A DNA stretch of 64,000 nt from AC-32 sp963716865 (GCA_963716865.1 CAVQUF010000003.1:372001-436000); one strand, 5' to 3'; positions 43,552 through 51,279 are shown, numbered from the stretch's first letter. Notes: generated by a model from the letters alone, not told the origin. A program made the numbers and translations.

Positions 43552-45577
43552 GAACGCCGTCCACGAAGAGCTGGATCGTGCCGGCGATCAGGCCGGCAGA
43601 GGTCACGGTGTCGTTGCCTTCGAGGGTGTTGATGTCGAGCTGATCGTCGGTCTCCGGGTGGAAGACCGCGACCGTCGGGGCGAGGCCGCTCACCTTCACT
43701 TCGCCTGAGTCTCCGCTCGCGTCGATCGCGTCGTCCCCGCTGGTGCCGTTGACGACCACGCGGTCGCTCGCTGCGTCGCCGGCCGACCCGCCGAGGGCTC
43801 CCGCCAGATCGACGTTGACGCTGCTGACGTCGGTTCGGCTCAGGTCGTTGACCGCGACGAGGTCGGCGCCGCCGAGGGCGTTGACGTCGACCCGCTCGAC
43901 TCCGGCGGTGTCCATTGTGATGTTGCCAACGTCGCGGAAGAAGCGAAGCCGGCTGCCGTTCGCCGAGAGGGTGAACTGCTCGGCCGCGGCTGCGCCGTTG
44001 AAGCGCATCGTGTCGGAGCCCTCCTGGCCCTCGACCACATCGCTGCCGTCGCCCGGATCCCAGACGAACAGGTCGTCGCCCGAGCCCAGCAGGGCGGTGT
44101 CGTTGCCCTTGTTGCCGTCGATCACGTCGTTGCCGTCGCCGCCGACCGAGGTCTCTACGCCCTGGCCGCCGGCGATCGTGTCGTTGCCCGCTCCGCCGTC
44201 CAGCGTGAGTGCGATCGCGCCGGCAGCGAGAGCGGAAGCGTCGATCGAGTCGGCGCCGGCGAGACCGTCCACCGAGAGTTGGTCGGTCGGCTCCTGATGC
44301 TGGATCGCGACCTGTGACCGCAAGCCGGAGACGGTGACACCGGAGGTGTCTCCACCGATCTTGATCGCGTCGTCGGCCGCGGTGCCGTTGACGACAAGGC
44401 GGTCGCCCGCCCCGTCGCCCGTCGTCCCGTCGAGGCTGCCGGCGAGGTCGACGTTGACGCTGCTGACGTCGGTTCGGCTCAGGTCGTTGACCGCGACGAG
44501 GTCAGCGCCGCCGAGGGCGTTGACGTCGACCCGCTCGACTCCGGCGGTGTCCATCGTGATGTTGCCGACGTCGCGGAAGAAGCGAAGCCGGCTTCCGTTG
44601 GCCGACAGGTCGAACTTCTCGGCGACGTTGGCACCGTTGAAGCGCATCGTGTCGGCACCATCCTGGCCCTCGACGACGTCGCTTCCGTCGCCGGGATCCC
44701 AGACGAAGGTGTCGTCACCGGCGCCCATCAGCGCCCTGTCGTTGCCCTTGTTGCCGTCGATCAGGTCGTTGCCGTTGCCGCCGAGCAGGGTCTCCGCTCC
44801 GGAGCCTCCCGCCAGGCTGTCGTTTCCGTCTCCACCGTCGATCCTGGTCGGGATCGCGTCGGTGAAGACGCCGTTGCTCTCGTCGATCCGGACGAGGTCG
44901 TCGCCGGCCCGGGCATCGATCGCGATCCTCGCGATGTGCTTCCGCTTGAAGCTGAAGTCGGCCGAGCCGTTGTCGCCGATGTCGACCTGGAGGATGCCGG
45001 GGTTGCCGGCCTTCAGACGGAGCGCGATCTTGTCGTCGGCCTGAGTGCCCTTGACTAGCAGCAGGCCGTGCGCGAGCTTCGGGCGCTCGAAGTGGCGGGA
45101 CTGCATCGTGCTCTTTCGTACCGCGAGGCCGGCAGCCGAGACCGGGTCCCATCTGCCGCCGAAGTCGGTCAGCCCTTCGCCAGAGGTCTGGCCCGCCCTC
45201 GTGTCCCCCGCGAAGCGGTAGAGCGGATGGCCGTGGTAGGTGACCTGCAGACGGCCGTCCCTGCGCCGCGTGGTGCTCAGGAGCGCCTTCCTGGCTCCGC
45301 CGATCGCCCTCGGCTTGACGTGGGTGGTGAGCGCAGGCCAGTAGGCGGCGCATGCGCCGTAGCAGGTGCTCTGGTGGTGCTTGTCGTGCGCCCACAGGTA
45401 CAGCGTCCTGCCGTTCGAGTCGACGAGGATCTGGCCGAGGCTGCTGTGGCGCAGCTTCACGATCGTGCCTCCATGGTTCGCCGCCACGGCCCCTGCGGTT
45501 ACGAACGCCGCCGCGAGGCCGAGAGCAGCGACCACGAGAGCGCGGATGAGGCGCGTGTGGTCTCTCTCTGTCTTCAT
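43541..45577 (-). CDS. Secreted COG4315-domain protein with RTX-like calcium repeats
   Basis: This 678-residue protein has a signal peptide (RALVVAALGLAAAFVTAGAV). Residues about 37-140 form the 'secreted repeat' domain (LRHSSLGQILVDSNGRTLYL, CYGACAAYWPAL). The rest has RTX-type nonapeptides (GGDGNDSLAGGSGAETLLGG, GNGNDLIDGNKGND) alternating with beta-rich stretches. A 213-residue unit is present twice (offset 639 bp) with almost identical DNA over its core. No protease or lipase motif is seen. A GGGAATA-N14-GTGTCT promoter ends 37 bp upstream of the ATG, so it shares its predicted control with the cupredoxin. Confidence 0.8.
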   Translation of the reverse strand: MKTERDHTRLIRALVVAALGLAAAFVTAGAVAANHGGTIVKLRHSSLGQILVDSNGRTLYLWAHDKHHQSTCYGACAAYWPALTTHVKPRAIGGARKALLSTTRRRDGRLQVTYHGHPLYRFAGDTRAGQTSGEGLTDFGGRWDPVSAAGLAVRKSTMQSRHFERPKLAHGLLLVKGTQADDKIALRLKAGNPGILQVDIGDNGSADFSFKRKHIARIAIDARAGDDLVRIDESNGVFTDAIPTRIDGGDGNDSLAGGSGAETLLGGNGNDLIDGNKGNDRALMGAGDDTFVWDPGDGSDVVEGQDGADTMRFNGANVAEKFDLSANGSRLRFFRDVGNITMDTAGVERVDVNALGGADLVAVNDLSRTDVSSVNVDLAGSLDGTTGDGAGDRLVVNGTAADDAIKIGGDTSGVTVSGLRSQVAIQHQEPTDQLSVDGLAGADSIDASALAAGAIALTLDGGAGNDTIAGGQGVETSVGGDGNDVIDGNKGNDTALLGSGDDLFVWDPGDGSDVVEGQEGSDTMRFNGAAAAEQFTLSANGSRLRFFRDVGNITMDTAGVERVDVNALGGADLVAVNDLSRTDVSSVNVDLAGALGGSAGDAASDRVVVNGTSGDDAIDASGDSGEVKVSGLAPTVAVFHPETDDQLDINTLEGNDTVTSAGLIAGTIQLFVDGVLVP
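43810..44605 (-). repeat. Internal direct duplication in the RTX gene (639-bp offset)
   Basis: The segment about 43810-43965 recurs nearly base for base at 44449-44604, encoding FFRDVGNITMDTAGVERVDV and NALGGADLVAVNDLSRTDVS. More diverged similarity extends on both sides across the 213-codon unit. Near-identity at silent sites suggests a recent duplication or ongoing conversion. Confidence 0.8.
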
Positions 45578-45614
45578 GGGACTCCTTTCCCAGTGGTTGA
45601 CCTTCGCCTGCTAG

Positions 45615-45641
45615 AGACACCGACGCGCGGCGGCTATTCCC
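45615..45641 (-). promoter_or_regulatory. Predicted ECF-sigma promoter of the COG4315/RTX gene
   Basis: On the minus strand: GGGAATA (45641-45635), 14 bases, GTGTCT (45620-45615), 37 bp before the start codon. Its GGGAATA box is one arm of a 10-bp inverted repeat whose other arm is the divergent promoter box. Confidence 0.6.
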
Positions 45642-45656
45642 GCGGCGGCGAACATC

Positions 45657-45683
45657 GGGAATAGCGGGGCGCGCCGCGTGTCC
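45657..45683 (+). promoter_or_regulatory. Predicted ECF-sigma promoter of the 45720/anti-sigma operon
   Basis: GGGAATA (45657-45663), 14 bases, GTGTCC (45678-45683), 36 bp before ATG 45720. GCTATTCCCG/CGGGAATAGC (45633-45642, 45656-45665) is a perfect inverted repeat made by the two back-to-back promoter boxes. Confidence 0.6.
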
Positions 45684-45719
45684 TTGTTGGTGAATGGATC
45701 TCCGACGGAAAGGACGACG

Positions 45720-46025
45720 ATGAGCGCGAACGTTGACAACCTGAACAGCCCGACAGAGCTGCCGACCGAGCTCGCTCACCGGACCGGCAACGGACTGGAC
45801 GTACGTCTTCTGTGGAACAGAGGCGACGGCCGGCTGAAGGTGGTCGTCGACGATCTTCACACCGCCGACTCGTTCGAGCTCTGGGCCGGCGACGGCAAGC
45901 AGGCGCTCGACGCCTTCTACCATCCGTTTGCCTACGCGGCAGCACGCGGTGTCGCCTATCGCACAGAGGCGGAGGTCGAGTCTGACGAGCCCGAGGTGGC
46001 TGCATCCACCTCCTCGCTGCGCTAG
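45720..46025 (+). CDS. Hypothetical 101-aa protein, first gene of anti-sigma operon
   Basis: The protein has a Leu/Thr-rich N-terminus, then LDVRLLWNRGDGRLKVVVDD and DSFELWAGDGKQALDAFYHP, a compact alpha/beta pattern without membrane segments. The family is not recognised. GGAAAGGA precedes ATG 45720. The anti-sigma gene starts 26 bp after its stop, so both are likely transcribed from the promoter at 45657. Confidence 0.6.
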   Translation: MSANVDNLNSPTELPTELAHRTGNGLDVRLLWNRGDGRLKVVVDDLHTADSFELWAGDGKQALDAFYHPFAYAAARGVAYRTEAEVESDEPEVAASTSSLR

Positions 46026-46051
46026 GTCGGAGGAACGAGGCCCCAGTTACC

Positions 46052-46747
46052 ATGGCATTCGGAAGCTCGATGCGATTTCACCGGAACGAGCCGCGCGAGG
46101 AGGAGCTGGCGGCGCTCGCCGACGGCTCGCTTACGCCCGAGCGTCGCGCGACGCTCGAGCAGCAAGTCGTGGCCTCCTCTGAGCTTGCCGACCGGCTCGC
46201 GGAGCAGCGGCGGGCGGTCGCGCTCACGCGAAGCACTGCGGCCGAGGTCGAAGCACCGGCCTCCCTGCGGGCGCGCCTCGACGCACGACGGCGACCGAAG
46301 CGTGTATCTGCGCGGCAGCGTCCGATCCTGATCGGCGTCGCGGGCGCTGCGGTGGTCGCCGTGGCAATCGGGGTGGTCGTGCTCCGCCCCGGCGGGACCT
46401 CCGGCGAGCGCTTCCAGACTTCTCTCACCGCGACCGCGCTCGCGCCCACCGCCGGCGGTAACGCGACGCTGACCAAGACCTCCTCCGGGTGGCGGGTCGA
46501 GCTCCGGGCGACAGGGCTTCCCCGCCTCGACGGAGGTCGCTTCTACGAGGCGTGGCTGCGCAGCGGCACCGGGGTGCTCGTGCCGATCGGGACGTTCAAC
46601 GAGGGCCGGAAAGTCACGCTGTGGGCCGGCGTCTCGCCGAAGGACTTCACGACGTTGACCGTCACGCGCGAGCGGGCCAACGGCGATCAGGCGTCGTCGG
46701 GCGAGAAAGTTCTCGTCGGAACGGTTGGCACCTACAAATCAGGCTGA
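46052..46747 (+). CDS. RskA-type anti-sigma factor
   Basis: This 231-residue protein has a helical N-terminal domain (REEELAALADGSLTPERRAT ... LADRLAEQRRAV) that lacks the His/Cys of zinc anti-sigma domains. One membrane helix follows at about residues 90-112 (ILIGVAGAAVVAVAIGVVVL). The extracytoplasmic domain is of the anti-sigma-K type (SGWRVELRATGLPRLDGGRF). It should hold the sigma factor encoded immediately downstream on the opposite strand, with 3' ends overlapping by 9 bp. Its operon promoter matches the predicted target motif of that sigma factor, which would give negative feedback. Confidence 0.8.
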   Translation: MAFGSSMRFHRNEPREEELAALADGSLTPERRATLEQQVVASSELADRLAEQRRAVALTRSTAAEVEAPASLRARLDARRRPKRVSARQRPILIGVAGAAVVAVAIGVVVLRPGGTSGERFQTSLTATALAPTAGGNATLTKTSSGWRVELRATGLPRLDGGRFYEAWLRSGTGVLVPIGTFNEGRKVTLWAGVSPKDFTTLTVTRERANGDQASSGEKVLVGTVGTYKSG

Positions 46748-47236
46748 GCTGCCTTCGATCTGGCGCACGACCTGTTGGCGGGCGCGGTAGAGGCGGCTCA
46801 TAACCGTCCCCTCGCGGATACGCAGCGCCCGGGCCGCCTCCTTGTAGGAGAGGCCGGCGACATCTACCGCGACGAGCACATCCCGGAAGTCGTCGGGGAG
46901 GGCTGCGATTGCGGCATAGAGCTCGCCCGCCTCGAGCGCAGCGTGTGGCTCGCGCGCGTGAGGATCGGCGATGAGCTCGAGCTCATCGGGCAGCGGTCCG
47001 GGGCGCAGCCGGCTCTGCTCGGCGCGCTTCTGGTTCAGGAACGTGTTGCGCAAGGCCCGCAACAGATAGCCGAGGTCGTCCTCGCGGCGGAGCAGACGCG
47101 GGCGGGCTAGGACGCGTGCGTAGGTCTCCTGGACGAGGTCCTCGGCTTCCTCCCGGGAGCCGCAGAGCGCCCAGGCGGCCCGGTAGAGCCGGTCGAGGTG
47201 GTCTCCGAGCCGGGCGGGGTCGAGCGTGCGCTCCAT
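46739..47236 (-). CDS. ECF RNA polymerase sigma factor
   Basis: This 165-residue protein has sigma region 2 at the N-terminus (LYRAAWALCGSREEAEDLVQ, ETYARVLARPR, LGYLLRALRNTFLNQKR) and region 4 at the C-terminus (ALPDDFRDVLVAVDVAGLSY, AARALRIREGTVMSRLYRAR). ATG 47236 is chosen because region 2 begins directly after it; the longer frame is Arg/Pro-rich. It is convergent with the anti-sigma gene, not in the usual operon with it. No GGGAATA box lies upstream, so it is probably not autoregulated by the same promoter type. Confidence 0.87.
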   Translation of the reverse strand: MERTLDPARLGDHLDRLYRAAWALCGSREEAEDLVQETYARVLARPRLLRREDDLGYLLRALRNTFLNQKRAEQSRLRPGPLPDELELIADPHAREPHAALEAGELYAAIAALPDDFRDVLVAVDVAGLSYKEAARALRIREGTVMSRLYRARQQVVRQIEGSSA

Positions 47237-47589
47237 CCGTGATGGCCTACAACGGCCAGTGCGAGCATAGAGCGGAGTACGAGCGGCCGGAAGCGGTGGC
47301 CTTGTAGCGGTCCCACGCAAGCCCGGGGGCGAAGCGTGGCGGGTGACCTCCGTCCACTCCGCCTATCTGCACCGATAGTGCCGTCTGACCGGCGCGCGGA
47401 GGCCGTCAACGGTGTAGGGCGGTCGCCTTCAGCCCGGTGCGTGGCGGCCGGCTTCTTCTCGTGTAATCGCACACACGCTCGGATGTGCGAGTGCGCTCTC
47501 GCATGAAGGCTTGACAGCGGTTTCCTAAACGCAAGTCTTCCGGCCGGGGGCACTTCACATTCACGCGCCGGGCGGGGTACGGTACGCGT
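47237..47589. other. 353-bp region with tRNA remnant only
   Basis: It lies upstream of the sigma gene. No credible ORF is seen; the shortened tRNA-like repeat at 47516 is the only recognisable element. Confidence 0.5.
47516..47553 (+). repeat. Third, internally deleted tRNA-Arg(CCT) 3' fragment
   Basis: AGCGGTTTCCTAAAC and, after nine unrelated bases, CCGGCCGGGGGCAC match the ends of the 48-bp att repeats. The T-arm region between them is missing. It looks like a decayed att site of an older or tandem element to its left. Confidence 0.65.
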
Positions 47590-47778
47590 GTGTCCGTCTT
47601 CGACAAACTCCGGTCCTGGTTGAGCAAGGACGACGCCGCCGCCGAGGGGCAGACCCCCGAGGAGCGCGCGGAGGCAGAAATGCAGGCCCAGGCCATCAAG
47701 CGGGAAACCGAGATACAGGGCGGGGTGTCCGCGAGCGGCTCGGCCGACTGGGAGCGAGACTCGAAGCGTCCGCACTAA
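47590..47778 (+). CDS. Small acidic protein, paralogue A
   Basis: It has 62 residues: MSVFDKLRSWLSKDD, an acidic helix (TPEERAEAEMQAQAIKRETE) and the end ADWERDSKRPH. It is paralogous to the 65-aa protein at 48333. Both genes start GTG-TCC directly after a GTACGCGT block with no Shine-Dalgarno, so they may be leaderless. An amphipathic N-terminus could bind a membrane or partner. Function unknown. Confidence 0.65.
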   Translation: MSVFDKLRSWLSKDDAAAEGQTPEERAEAEMQAQAIKRETEIQGGVSASGSADWERDSKRPH

Positions 47779-47787
47779 GGCGGCTGG

Positions 47788-47845
47788 GTGACCTCGACGG
47801 CGGGCGTGCGCGAGGGCACGGTTCCGTTCGATCTCGGGAGGCGAG
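47788..47845 (+). pseudogene. 5' remnant of a proline-iminopeptidase-like gene
   Basis: GTG at 47788 opens MTSTAGVREGTVPFDLG, which aligns with MSSAAEVRDGAVPFDLG at the start of the hydrolase at 48535. Similarity stops after about 18 codons, just before the cupin gene. With the paralogous small genes upstream of each copy this marks a tandem duplication. Confidence 0.65.
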
Positions 47846-47873
47846 ACGGCCGAGACTCGAGAGGAGCTGACTC

Positions 47874-48314
47874 ATGGCGACAGCAGCGGGCGAGGAGATC
47901 AGGATCGGGGAGCTCGTCATCCGGTTCCTCGTCGAGAGCGAGGCATCAGGAGGGTCAGTGGCCGTCTTCGAGTTCGACGTCCCGGCAGGGGCGAACGTGC
48001 CGGTCGCGCACAGTCACGATGCCTACGAGGAGACCGTCTACGGGCTCGAGGGCGCCCTGACCTGGACGGTCGACGGCGAGAAGTGGCAGATCGGCCCGGG
48101 CGAGGCGTTCTGCATTCGCCGCGGCGCCGTCCACCACTTCGCGAACGAAGGCGAGGCCGATGCGAGGACGCTTGCCGTCGTCAGCCCCGGCGTTCTCGGC
48201 CCGGACTACTTCCGCGAGGTCGCCGCGATCGTCGACGCCTCGGCCGGCGGCCCGCCCGATCTCGCGGCGATCGGAGCCGTGATGCAACGCCACGGCCTCA
48301 CGCCGGCGCCCTGA
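47874..48314 (+). CDS. Cupin-domain protein
   Basis: This 146-residue single-domain cupin has motif 1 VPVAHSHDAYEETVYGLEGA and motif 2 GEAFCIRRGAVHHFANEG, with His/His/Glu and a later His as metal ligands. A short helical C-terminus follows. Small cupins of this form are metal-dependent oxygenases, isomerases or sensors; the substrate is unknown. AGAGGAG lies upstream of ATG 47874. It sits inside a duplicated small-gene/hydrolase unit. Confidence 0.82.
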   Translation: MATAAGEEIRIGELVIRFLVESEASGGSVAVFEFDVPAGANVPVAHSHDAYEETVYGLEGALTWTVDGEKWQIGPGEAFCIRRGAVHHFANEGEADARTLAVVSPGVLGPDYFREVAAIVDASAGGPPDLAAIGAVMQRHGLTPAP

Positions 48315-48332
48315 GCCGGTTAGCGTACGCGT

Positions 48333-48530
48333 GTGTCCATTTTCAAAAGACTCAAGGCCTGGTGGAGCAAGGACGACGTCGAGACCGCCGAGGAGGAGAC
48401 GCAGATGACCCCCGCCGAGCGGGACGTCGCGGAGGAGGACTTCGAGGCCCGCAAGGACGACGTCGAGGTCGGACGCGACCGCCTCGGCGGCGCGGCCGAC
48501 TACGAGCGCGACTCCGAACCTCCGAGCTAG
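48333..48530 (+). CDS. Small acidic protein, paralogue B
   Basis: It has 65 residues starting MSIFKRLKAWWSKDD and ending ADYERDSEPPS, clearly paralogous to 47590-47778. The GTG start follows GCGTACGCGT without a ribosome site. The hydrolase starts 5 bp after its stop, so the two are likely cotranscribed. Confidence 0.65.
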   Translation: MSIFKRLKAWWSKDDVETAEEETQMTPAERDVAEEDFEARKDDVEVGRDRLGGAADYERDSEPPS

Positions 48531-48534
48531 CTCC

Positions 48535-49467
48535 GTGAGCTCTGCGGCGGAGGTACGCGACGGCGCGGTTCCGTTCGATCTCGGCGGCGAGACCGCGGAG
48601 ACCTGGTTCCGCGTCACGGGCGACCTGCGCCCGGGCGACGCCGATGCGCCGGCGCCGCTCGTCGTGCTCCACGGCGGGCCAGGCGCGACGCACGACTACC
48701 TGATCTCGATCGCGGACCTGGCGAAGGACGGCCGGGCCGTCGTCCACTACGACCAGCTCGGGAACGGGCGCAGCACGCACTACCCCGAGCGGGGCGCCGA
48801 CTTCTGGACGGTCGACCTGTTCGTGCGCGAGCTGCACAACCTCGTGGACGCGCTCGGGGTGCGCGACCGCCACCACGTCCTCGGCCAGTCGTGGGGCGGC
48901 TTCCTCGCGCAGGAGTACGCCCTCACGCAGCCGCGCGGCCTGTGCTCGCTCGTGATCGCGAACTCGGCCGCGTCCTTCCCGGACTTCGTCGCAGAGGCGA
49001 ACCGGCTCCGCGCGGAGCTCCCGCCCGACGTCGAGGCGACGCTGCGGCGCCACGAGGCCGACGAGACGACCGACGACCCGGAGTACGCCCAGGCGTGCAA
49101 GGTCTTCTACGACCGCCATCTCTGCCGGGTCGATCCCTGGCCCGACGAGGTGGTGGAGGCGTTCGCCTGGATCGACCGCGATCCGACCGTCTACCACACG
49201 ATGAACGGGCCGAGCGAGTTCCACGTGATCGGGTCGATCCGCGACTGGCAGTCGAAGGACCGGCTGGGGTCGATCGACGTCCCGACGCTGCTGGTCTCGG
49301 GCCGCTACGACGAGGCGACGCCGGCGCTCCAGGAAGTGCTCCAGAGCGGGATCCGCGGCTCCGAGTGGATGCTGCTCGAGGAGTCGTCACACCTGCCGCA
49401 CGTCGAGGAGCGCGAGCGGTATATGCAGGTCGTGGGCGAGTGGCTTGCGGGCCACGATGAAACCTAG
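48535..49467 (+). CDS. Proline iminopeptidase-family alpha/beta hydrolase
   Basis: This 310-residue protein has the oxyanion motif VVLHGGPGATHDYL (about residue 43), the nucleophile elbow HVLGQSWGGFLAQEYA (Ser about 120), the acid in LLVSGRYDEATP and the catalytic His in EESSHLPHVEE. The HGGPG motif and length fit family S33 aminopeptidases that release N-terminal proline, though several relatives act on amides or lactones. No signal peptide is visible. The GTG start lies 5 bp after the small gene. Confidence 0.85.
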   Translation: MSSAAEVRDGAVPFDLGGETAETWFRVTGDLRPGDADAPAPLVVLHGGPGATHDYLISIADLAKDGRAVVHYDQLGNGRSTHYPERGADFWTVDLFVRELHNLVDALGVRDRHHVLGQSWGGFLAQEYALTQPRGLCSLVIANSAASFPDFVAEANRLRAELPPDVEATLRRHEADETTDDPEYAQACKVFYDRHLCRVDPWPDEVVEAFAWIDRDPTVYHTMNGPSEFHVIGSIRDWQSKDRLGSIDVPTLLVSGRYDEATPALQEVLQSGIRGSEWMLLEESSHLPHVEERERYMQVVGEWLAGHDET

Positions 49468-49470
49468 GCG

Positions 49471-49929
49471 CTAGCCGTTCGTCAGCTGCCGCAGCATCGA
49501 CTCGACGCGCTCGAGCCGTGACGAGAGGTCGTCGAGGCGGCCCTCGAGCCGCGCCTCGGCCGCGTCATCGTCCGCGTCGAGCTCGCGCTGGGCCCGGGCC
49601 ACGAAGGTCGACGTGATCGCGGCGATCACGACGGTCAGCAAGGCGATCCCCTCCAGCATCACGAACACGGCGACGATCCGGCCGGAGGTTGCGCTGGGCG
49701 TGACGTCGCCGTAGCCGACGGTGGTCACCGTCTGGATCGCCCACCACATGCCGACCCAGACGTTCGCGTACTCCTTGTGGTCGAGGAACCGCATCAGGAG
49801 CCCGCCGACGACGACCACCACAGCCGTCGCCGTGACGATCACGCTGGCAGCGGTCGTGACCTTGGGAGGCGAGCGCAGGAAGACGGACATCCGGCGCTCG
49901 ATGAAGTTCGGACGGGTGAGGCGCGGCAC
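49471..49929 (-). CDS. Two-helix potassium channel
   Basis: This 152-residue protein has two membrane helices flanking the pore loop and selectivity filter TVTTVGYGDVTP. The cytoplasmic C-terminus is an acidic coiled coil (LEGRLDDLSSRLERVESMLR) that may drive tetramerisation. It has no RCK domain. It converges on the hydrolase with 3 bp between stops and follows two tiny membrane-protein genes on the same strand. Confidence 0.87.
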   Translation of the reverse strand: MPRLTRPNFIERRMSVFLRSPPKVTTAASVIVTATAVVVVVGGLLMRFLDHKEYANVWVGMWWAIQTVTTVGYGDVTPSATSGRIVAVFVMLEGIALLTVVIAAITSTFVARAQRELDADDDAAEARLEGRLDDLSSRLERVESMLRQLTNG

Positions 49930-49956
49930 GCTACGACTCGCCGAGGAACGGTCCGG

Positions 49957-50130
49957 CTAGGCCGGCTCGCGCCCGGCGACGGGCGGTATCACCGCGCCGA
50001 TGATCCAGAAGATCGGGAGGAAGATCCCGATGATGAACATCACCCAGTGTCCCTTCCTCAGAGTGATCACCCCGAGGGTGAACAGGAGGACCAAGTACAG
50101 AAAAACGCCGAAACCTATCCCGTACCACAT
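49957..50130 (-). CDS. 57-aa two-helix membrane protein
   Basis: It starts MWYGIGFGVFLYLVLLFTLG, has a short basic turn (LRKGHW), a second helix (MFIIGIFLPIFWIIGAVIPP) and a polar tail. GGAGAGAG lies just upstream of ATG 50130. It resembles PLDc_N/phage-holin-sized membrane peptides of unknown role. It lies 27 bp upstream of the channel gene. Confidence 0.6.
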   Translation of the reverse strand: MWYGIGFGVFLYLVLLFTLGVITLRKGHWVMFIIGIFLPIFWIIGAVIPPVAGREPA

Positions 50131-50202
50131 GCTCTCTCCTTCGCGTCGCTTCCCGCGCAGTATGACCGGGGAGCGGTGCGCAAGACTTGAGTGCCGACGA
50201 CC

Positions 50203-50352
50203 TCAGCGCTTGATGACGTAGCTCTTGTTCAGGTCGAGGGCGATGACGAGGAGCAGGGTTCCGGCCCACCAGTTGACCGGGTCGAAGGTCAGCGGCTCCT
50301 TGTCCCCGATGAGATCGCAGATCAGCCAGACCACGAACCAGAGCAGCGTCAC
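50203..50352 (-). CDS. 49-aa membrane protein
   Basis: The GTG start gives MTLLWFVVWLICDLIGDKEP, then a second hydrophobic segment (WWAGTLLLVIALDLNK) and a basic end (SYVIKR). GGTGCGAGG lies upstream. Same strand and likely same transcript as the next two genes. Function unknown. Confidence 0.5.
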   Translation of the reverse strand: MTLLWFVVWLICDLIGDKEPLTFDPVNWWAGTLLLVIALDLNKSYVIKR

Positions 50353-50412
50353 CTCGCACCTCCGTGCCGAGTCGGACGAAACGTCTTCTCTGCCCGGTAT
50401 TCTCCACCGCCT

Positions 50413-51279
50413 TTGACGGTCGTGGGTCTACTTCGCTTCCTGCTCGCCGGGGTGCTGCTCGCCTCCGCTGCGGCCAAGCTCCTGGCCGGCTCGCGCGCGC
50501 GTGAAGCATTCAGCTCCTACGGCGTAGCCCGGCCTGCGGCGCGCGCCGTGCTGTGGGGCGCCGTCATCGCCGTCGAGGCCGTCCTCGCCGTCGCGGTCGC
50601 AGCGGGCCTCCCCGGAGCGGCGTGGGCCGCGACGGCCGTCCTCGGGCTCTTCGCGCTCGCACTTCTCTGGGCGATCGCGCGCGGCCGGGCCGGTGCGCCC
50701 TGCGGCTGCTTCGGGGCCCGCTCCCGGATCGGCTGGCCGGCGGTGGGGCGAACCGCGCTGCTCGCCGGGGCGTTCGCGGTTCTCGCGGTCCTGCCCGACA
50801 CGGAGCCGTCGACCGACGCCTGGCTCGGGATCGGTCTCGGCGTGGCGCTCGCGGCGGTCGTCGTCCTGGGCGTGGCCGTGCTCGCGCTCGCCCGCGAGGT
50901 CGGCGAGCTGCGGCTCGCGATCGCGCCGCAGGCCGCGCTCTCGATCGAGCACGAGGGCCCGGAGATCGGCAGCCGCCTCGGCCTCGTTGAGCGGTTCGAG
51001 CCCGCGCCGCTGCTGGTCGCCGTCTTCAGCTCGCCGGGCTGCGCGCTCTGCCACGCGCTCGAGCCGTCGCTGCGCCTCGTCGGCTCCGACCCCGAGGTCG
51101 AGCTCGAGGTCTTCGACGAGGAGGCGGACGCCGACGTCTGGGGCTCGCTCGCGATTCCGGGCAGCCCCTACGCGGTCGCCCTCGCCCCGGACGGCGAGGT
51201 GCTGGCGAAGGGGACGTTCAACTCGCTCTACCAGCTCGAGAGCGTGCTCGCCACCGCTACTCGGGCGATACGTGCTTAG
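50413..51279 (+). CDS. MauE/DoxX-like membrane protein fused to a thioredoxin-like domain
   Basis: About 288 residues. The first half has four membrane helices in the MauE arrangement (LLRFLLAGVLLASAAAKLLA, PCGCFGAR loop). A fifth helix leads to a thioredoxin-like domain with FSSPGCALCHALEPSLR (CxxC) and the cis-Pro region AIPGSPYAVAL. MauE proteins help mature methylamine-dehydrogenase-type disulfides. The start may be TTG 50413 or GTG 50422. The next gene overlaps its stop by 8 bp. Confidence 0.78.
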   Translation: MTVVGLLRFLLAGVLLASAAAKLLAGSRAREAFSSYGVARPAARAVLWGAVIAVEAVLAVAVAAGLPGAAWAATAVLGLFALALLWAIARGRAGAPCGCFGARSRIGWPAVGRTALLAGAFAVLAVLPDTEPSTDAWLGIGLGVALAAVVVLGVAVLALAREVGELRLAIAPQAALSIEHEGPEIGSRLGLVERFEPAPLLVAVFSSPGCALCHALEPSLRLVGSDPEVELEVFDEEADADVWGSLAIPGSPYAVALAPDGEVLAKGTFNSLYQLESVLATATRAIRA

